Shown here in pieces: positions 57,161 through 64,000 of a DNA stretch of 64,000 nucleotides (within the stretch, counting starts at the first letter, position 1; each line of letters opens with the position of its first letter). Below the pieces are notes generated by a model that ran no database searches, was not told the DNA's origin, and saw nothing but the letters and a program-made list of their open reading frames with translations. The position numbers and the translations under genes were made by a program. Source of the stretch: Timema cristinae (Eukaryota; Arthropoda; Insecta; Phasmatodea; Timematidae); assembly GCA_039000515.1 (NCBI GenBank), contig JBCFYV010000996.1, forward strand, positions 1 to 64,000. The letters are read 5' to 3'.

Positions 57161-59952
57161 AAAAAAAACGCGCACGTACATACATAATATTATACTACTT
57201 ATAAAGGGGCCCCCTGGCTGACTCACTCACTGCATTAAAGTTTACCCAAAATTCCAAAATGCTAGAAAAATTGAAATATGACAAACTTATAGGGTTTTTT
57301 TTTTTAAAAAACCCACGGGGGAAAATTTTTCCCAAAAAAAAAAAAAAAAATATATATTTTTTTTAACCCCCTTTAAAAATTCAAAAAGGCAAAAACAAAA
57401 TTTAAAAAAAGAGGGGGGCCTTTTTTTGTTTGGGCGGGGTCCCCTAAAGGGGAAAAGCGGTTTGGGTATATAATATATAAAATATATACACACACACACC
57501 CCACCCCACCCACACATACATCACAGCAAAATTACAAACAAATAGAAACATATTCTTACATATTTTAATTTTTAAATAAATTCCTTAATGCCCTTTTTTA
57601 ATAAATATTTTAAAATTTTTAAACGTTTTGCTTTAAAATTTTTATCTACCCCGAGGTTTTCCTTTTAAATTTCCCCCCCCATACATCTAAAATAAAAAAA
57701 ATAAAATAACTACATCCAAACAAAAAAATTCAAAATTTCACATGATAAAAAATTGGTTCCCCCAAAATTTTTATATTAAAATATGTAACAGCCCTCAAGG
57801 GTATTCCCCAAAAACCCCCCAGGAATATCACTGTTTTTTTTGTAAAAATTTTTTTTAATAAAAATTTTAAAGTTTAATTTTAAAAATTTTTTTGGGTTTA
57901 AGGAGGGGGGGAGAAAATTTTTCCCCCCCCGGATATGCCACTGTTGTTGTGTGTCAGGTATTAAATTTTTAAAAAAACAGTTTCGGCGGAAAATCTACTT
58001 TGACGCCGATTTTTTTTCCCCAAAAAAAACCCTTTTTGGGGTTTTTCCCAAAAAAAGGTTTTTTAAAAAAATTTAAAAAAAAAACCAAAAAAAAAAAATT
58101 AAAAGGGGTATTAAATACCAGGGACAAACCAAAAAATTTTTTCACGGAAAAACACCAAAAAAAAGAAATGGGGGGGGGGTTTGGGGGAAAAGGAAACCCC
58201 CCCCCCCGAGACCAGCTGCGCGTGCAAGCCGTCAGGCACTGCGAGGGCCCCAAAAAGGGATTTCTTGGAAAAAAAAGGGGCCTGGGGGGCGCCCCCTTAT
58301 AAAAACCCCCACCCCGGGGGTTTTGGGGCATGCAAACCCCCAAAAAATGGGGGGGGGGGAGTTGGGCTATTAGATACCCGGTCAAAACCCGGGGGAAATA
58401 GGCTGGGGGCTGTAATGACGGGAAATACGGGGTTTTTTAAAAAATGATGTGGTGGTTTTCTACAGCGCAGCACTTTTTTGGGGAAAAAAATTTTTTTCCA
58501 AAAAAAAATAAGTGGATGTAGGTAGTATTTCCCATCTTATTTACTCTCCCCCTTCCACTTTAAAACCACTTTTTTTTCCAAGACCAAAAAAAAAATTTTA
58601 AATTTTTTTAAGGGGAATGTGATGATAGTAAAACCCCCGCACCATCCCCAATTGGCAGGGGCTCTTAAAATTCCACCTAGGGGTTTAAAAGGGTTTTTAA
58701 AAAAAATTTGGTGTTTTTTTTTTTAACGGGTTCTTACAACTCAGCCTTTTATTCATCTTTTAAAAAAAATTTTTTAAAAATTTTTTCTTATATCTTTTAA
58801 AAAACCCCCTCATAGGTACAAAAATATATCCCCCAAAACCCCAAACAAAAAAAAATTTTAAAAATTTTTTAAATACATAAACCTAACAGATTTTTTATTA
58901 AAAAAATTTTTTTAAATTTTTAGGTTTTTTAATTTAGAAATTTTTTTTACTAAAACTTTGAGCAGGGGTACCAACGATTTTTTTTAATGGGTGGGTGATT
59001 TTTTAACTGGAAAAACTTCAAAAAAAAGTTTTAAAAAGGGGGGGAAAACCAGGGGTGAAAACCCCCTCCGCTAAACCCCCCCCTCAATCACATCCCGAAT
59101 TCAATTCCAAACCCCAAAAACCCGTCAAAAAATTTTTTGACCGAATTCGAAGCATGTCTCACTCCTCAGAGGGGGAAGGTTTTTTTAGGCACCAAAGATT
59201 AGTTTAGTTTTTAGGTAATTTCACAATTTGCTTGCCATATTTAAAAAAGATGATTAAAAAAAAAACGACAATATTACCCCCCAAACGAAGGGGGCCCAAA
59301 ATTTGGGCAAATGTTTAAAAGGGGTATAAACGGGTTTTTTTTATGTCGGGAAAAAATTAAAGCTTGAAAAAAAAAAAATTGTACAAAAATTTTTTTTTTT
59401 TTAATAGTATTTTCTAAAATATCCACACCTATATCGGGGGGGCGAAAAGTAAAGGCGCAATACGAAAAAGATTTCTGGTTTGAATCCCCACAGGTGTATC
59501 GAGGGTCTATTTCATAATAACTTCCTATTTTTAAACTAACGCAAATCCCCGGTACATTTTCTAAAACCCCCCCCATTTAGTGTAAAAAGGGGAAAAAAGG
59601 GGGGTGCCCCCCCAAAAAAAACCCCCAAACCCCCCCCACACACACAGACCTTTTTCCCCCCTTTTTTTTACTTTTTTGGGGTTTTTTGGGAACAGAGAGT
59701 GGGAAAAACCCCCCCCCCCGAGGGGGGAAATTTTTTTTTTAAGGGTTAAGGTTACGAGGCCCCAGGGTTTTTCCTGCTTGTGAAAAAAGAGGGACAACCC
59801 CCCCTTTCCCCTCTTTTTAAAAAAAATCCGAAAGAGTGCTTCCCAAATGATCATTTGATCTTTAAAAAAAAATTAAAATATGCTTTTTGGCCTTTTCCCC
59901 AAAAAATTTTTTATTCCCCAAAAAAAAATCAAAAGAAGGGGGCCCTTACCCC

Positions 59953-60260
59953 CTCGGTGGCGTAGTTTTGGGGGAAACCGGGGGGTCGTGTTTTTTCTCA
60001 CCGCTGAGGCGGAAAAGATCGAGGGGTTTTTTAAACTTTTTTCGGGTGAACTGGGGGGGTTTTTTCCCCCAAAGGGGTTTTTTTTTCCCCCCTTCTCCCT
60101 CCGCGCAAATCGGGGGTTTACTTTTTCCCTAAATTTTTCCTTTTCCCAAATTTTCCCCCTCCAAAATTTTTGTAATTAGGGGGTAAAAGCATATAACCCA
60201 AAGGGGGGGAAGACGCGGTGGGGGAAAATTATTATTAATTTTTATTAAAATTTTTAAAAT
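59953..60260 (+). repeat. Family-2 SINE (poor sequence)
   Basis: A head-like ctcggtggcgtagttttggg, B-box area gatcgagggg, and a tail gcatataacccaaagg followed by gaagacgcggtg and an (ATT)-rich end fit the family-2 layout. Confidence 0.5.
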
Positions 60261-60439
60261 TTTTTTTTTTTATTTTAAAAAAAGGCCATTAATCCCTCCA
60301 CTTTTTTAAAAAAAATAAATAAAAACTGGTTTTTTTATCACAGACTTAAATATTTGTAAAAAAAATTTCATCTATTTTTGTAAAATTTTTAAAATAACCC
60401 CGTGAAAGGAAGGAAATAAAAAAAAAAAAAAAAAAAAAA

Positions 60440-61110
60440 GTGTCCCATTACAGCACTGTTTTTCCCTGTAAAAAAGGGGGTTGAATTGGGGGGGTAAAAA
60501 ACTGGGGTTTTTTCCCGAAAAATAGTGAAAAAAAGGGAATTACACACGGTTTAACCCCCAAAAGGGGGGTTTTTCGGGGGGAAGTAAAATACTGTTTTTT
60601 TCCTTTTTAAAAAATTTAATCAAACAAGTAAACACTGTTTACCCCCCAAGGCAGTGAAAGGGGGGGTACACACTTTAAAAACCCCGTAAGGGCAGTGAAT
60701 TGGGCAAGACACAAAACCCTTTTTTGTGGGGGAAAAAGTGGGGGCGGGCAAGGGACCACTGTTTTTCCCCAAAAGAAAAATGATTCGGCCAAGGGGGACA
60801 CTGTTTACCCCCTTTTTAAAAAATTTAATTGGGCAAGTTCACACTGTTTTTCCGGTAAAAAAAGTGATTCGGGCAAGTACACACGTTTACCCCGTAAGGG
60901 GTGAATTGGGCAAGTACAACACTGTTTTAAAACCCCCCTTTTTAAAAAAAGTGTTTTTTGAAAATACACATTTTCCCCCGAAATATATTTAAAAAGGGGG
61001 AAGTACACAAAAATTTAAACCCCCAAAAGAAAAATGTTTGGGGGGGAAAATACAATTTTTTTCCCTTTAAAGGGCCCCGTAAAATTTGGGGGAAGTAAAA
61101 ATTTATAACT
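60440..61110. repeat. Minisatellite of about 40 bp
   Basis: About 15 imperfect units contain cacactgtttaccccgtaag and cagtgaattgggcaagtac. They survive well enough to be recognised despite the poor sequence. The array lies in the presumed host intron. Confidence 0.8.
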
Positions 61111-64000
61111 TTGAGAGGCCCCCCTTTTTCCCCCAAAAGGCCGCCTATAAGATAGTGATTAGGGTGGGGTTTTTAAAGGGGGGAATTTTTCCCTTTTAAC
61201 CCTTTCGAAAAATTACCCCAAAAGGTAAAAAAAAATTTTTTCCTAGAAAATAAGGGGGGTTTTCTTTTTTATGAACACTTTTAAAAAATTTTAAAAATTT
61301 TTTAAAAAATAAAAAAATTTTGTGTGTAAGGGGGGGCCCAAAAAATTTCCCTTTTTTTCTTCAACCTCTTGATTCTTGGGGGTTGGGGCCTTTTTCCCCC
61401 AAAAATTAAATTTTTTTTTTTTTTTTTTTAAATTTCCCAAACCCTTTTTTAAAGGCAAAAGTCCCGAAATTGAATTTTTTGACCTATCACGGGGAAGCCT
61501 AACACGAAAAAAAAACAAAAACCTTTTTTTTTTTACATCCATTACTGTGCTGGCCTGGGGCCCGGGGGTAACTTTTTTTTATTCTAACCAAATTTTTCCC
61601 ACTCCCCCTTGCTAGGTGTCGTAGCTTAATACCCTTTTACATTCTAACTTAAGGTAAACAGGCACAACACCCAGCCCCCCGGGCCTTTTAATTAAACTTA
61701 AAAGGAAAACCCCCCCTTTTCCCCAAAAGTTTAATTCACAAACATTTGGGTACGTCCTCAAAAAGAATACACGTAAGTCACAATGAAAAAACTCAAATAT
61801 ATACTTGGAAAGGGCAATTTTTTAAAAAAAATTTTTTTATATAATTTTACTTTTGATTCCCCTTTTTGAGACAAAAATTTTAACTTTTTTAAAACATTTT
61901 TTTTTGATTTAATTGTGTTTAAAACATTTAAAGGGGTTAAAAACAGCATACCTTTTAAACCCTTTTCAAAATTTGGGGTAAAATACATTTCCCTTTTTTG
62001 TTTGGGGTACTTTTTATTTTACATTTATAAAAGTTACTAAAAAAATTATAATATATTTTTTTTCAAGCAAAAAAATTTTTTTATTTTTTACTACCGATTT
62101 CATGGATAACCCCAAAAATTATATAAAAAAGGGTATTACCTTTAAAAATAAAAAAATAAAATTTTTTCAATCTACTAAAAAAAAAATTTTTTTTAAAAAT
62201 TTTTCCCAAATTTTTTCCCCTTTTAAAAACATACTGTAATAAAAACTCCCTTTTTCCTTTAAAGGGGTTTCCGGTTTTTTTAAATTCTGGGACAAGAATT
62301 TTTTTTTTTTGCCCCCCAAATTCTTTTAAATTTTCCTGAGCCAGGAAAAAAAAAAAAAATTTAAACATGTCTTGCCCTAAAAGGGGGTTTAAACATAAAA
62401 CCACTAAAACCTTTTTTAACCCCCTTTGGGGACTTTATTATTTCAAATTTTTTTTAAACCCAAAAAATTGCTTCTTTCTTTTAAAAAGGATGTGTGACTT
62501 TTTGTAACTTTTTTTTGAGTAATTTTTTTTTCTATGCTCACCGCTCTTACTAGTTTCAAGGGTGTGATGTTGTGGGGTTAAAAAGGAAGACGGAAAATTT
62601 TGAGGATTTTGTGTCGTTTTTTTGGGGGGTGAAATAGTGGGGAAACCCCTTTAGTAAAAACACCCCACTACTTCTGGAAAGGGAAATTCCGATCCCCATG
62701 TAAACGGTAATTAAGTCTTTGCGAGGGAATTTTTTAGACATGGGGACCATTTTTGAGTTTGAAAAATTTTTGTTGTATCCCATTTTTGGGTGTAAGACTA
62801 CTTTATCAAGGGTGTTCTCCTTAAATGGGGGGCACAGGGACTTTTTTGGTTTTTTGGGGGGCGGGGGCAAAAAAAAATTTTTTTGTGGTCCCCCCCAGAA
62901 GGGAAAAATTTTGGGACCTTTTTTAAATCTTAATACATTGTCACAGTGGTGCCCCCTTTTTCGACAGTGGGACCCAAAACACTTTTGCCTGCAAAAAATT
63001 TGTTCGAAAAGCTTTGATCTAAACTAAAAGGGCGATGTGCTGCAAAAGGTACCTTCACACCCTCCCTTTAAAAAAAATGGAGGAGTGGGATCCCCCACCC
63101 TTCCCTCCCCACCCCCCTTTTTTTTTTCCCGTGGTTGTATTTTTAAATTTTTAAATTTTTTTCGGTAAATTTTAAAGCAATTTTTGCCCTCTGATTATAT
63201 CAAATAAAAACGAGCAAAATTTTTTGAGCGAGAGTGAAAGAGTTACCACTTTTTTGGGAAAATTTTTATAAACTTTCCAGGGGGTTTAATTTTTTAAAGC
63301 CACAATTGACAGGGGTTTTACGGGGTTTACTTGCTTCCGAAAAATTGGCTACGAATTTTTATTTCCCCCCAAAAAAAAAGCCCAACCCCGCAGGTTTTTT
63401 TCCCACCCACATCAAGTTTCCCCCCCCGAGAACCTTTTTCCCCAAAACTATTGAGACGACCCCCCCCCTTTTTAATATAACAAAAACTCCCGGTGGGTTT
63501 TTTTTTTTGGGGGAAAAAAAAAATTCTGGACTTGTATAAAGCAATAATCAACGTGCATTCCTCAAGCATCCCACTGAAGCCCCAAAAATTTTTTTTCCCT
63601 GTGTAAATTAATGTTAAGCGGCGGGGGGATATAATTATTTTCCCAAATGCAGGTGTGTGTTAAAGGTGCTTTTTATGTAAGTGGGGTTCCCCCACTTTCC
63701 CCCCCCCCCCCTTGACAATTAATTCCTTTACGGGGGCCCCCCCAGGTCCCGAAGGTTTCGTATCATTTGTAAACCCCTGATAGTGTGAAGATTTGTCACT
63801 TTTGGTTGATGGGGGGGGAGGCAACACAACTCTAGGGTGTCCCGTTTTCTTTTTTGGGGGGGAAAAAGTTTTTAAACGCGGGGCCCCCTTTTTTGTTTTT
63901 GCCATGCTCAGCCCCATTCACCTATAGGCATCCAATATAACACAAGGGAGGTAGAGTTTTTAGAATAAATGGGCCCCCATTGGCCCTAAAACAAGTGGGT

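Larger units (their letters stand above)
32150..64000. other. Low-quality, homopolymer-inflated sequence
   Basis: From about 32.15 kb nearly every short stretch is converted into runs of A, C, G or T of 3-10 bases (for example 32,400-32,640). Internal controls show this is an artefact: the right TIR (38.4-38.8 kb) and SINE copies at 42.5, 50.0 and 54.0 kb are smeared versions of clean sequences at 20.9-21.2 kb and 5.5 kb. Translations in all frames give the same F/K/P/G-rich text. The sequence from 38,793 to 64,000 is presumably host intron beyond the Maverick. No exon or RNA gene can be supported in it. Confidence 0.88.

Noticed and set aside
32263..63917. Dozens of open frames of 60-170 codons on both strands right of 32 kb
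   Set aside because: They consist of F/K/P/G/N-rich text from homopolymer runs, overlap each other on opposite strands and match no family.

Overview
This is eukaryotic, almost certainly arthropod, nuclear DNA. It has spliced exons, a very long intron packed with tRNA-derived SINEs, hAT-like and Helitron-type non-autonomous elements, MITEs and microsatellites, and one large virus-like transposon of the Maverick/Polinton (adintovirus) class. No bacterial operon, rRNA gene or CRISPR array is present. Arthropod is an inference from the element's gene families and the style of the repeats; I cannot name the species.

1-20.9 kb: part of a host gene on the + strand. Two exons (458-559 and 19,828-19,933) carry proper AG/GT splice borders, both stay open, and they join in phase to give one immunoglobulin-type domain. 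The 19.27-kb intron between them holds at least two SINE families with the same 3' end (family 1 with a Glu-type tRNA head, family 2 with a Leu-type head). It also holds a hAT-like element inserted into a SINE, a second hAT-like element that itself received a Helitron, a foldback element with tRNA-like arms and small GC-rich MITEs. A mariner-type MITE follows the second exon.

20.9-38.8 kb: a complete Maverick/Polinton of about 17.9 kb. Its ends are AGTAAGGGGGATTG and the inverse, with terminal inverted repeats of about 330 bp and a perfect 6-bp target duplication (GTTGTA). Leftward genes are an unknown acidic protein, a DDE integrase with chromodomain, a conserved uncharacterised protein, a fibre-like protein and an FtsK/HerA-type packaging ATPase. 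Rightward genes, divergent from the ATPase, are a PLA2-domain virion protein, an adenain-type protease, penton, a 42-aa basic protein, the major capsid protein and a basic tail gene. After 2 kb of AT-rich tandem repeats comes the C-terminal part of a protein-primed DNA polymerase B on the minus strand, broken into many frames. Together these make an integration module (integrase, TIRs), a replication module (PolB) and a full virion module. At least one stop and several frameshifts break the copy as given.

About 32.1-64 kb: the sequence changes character. Runs of 3-10 identical bases dominate, and repeats that are clean on the left (SINEs, the left TIR) reappear with smeared, homopolymer-rich versions of the same text. 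I read this as poor consensus sequence, not biology. Open frames there are not credible genes. Legible features are the right TIR and target duplication, two minisatellites, several SINE copies and simple repeats.
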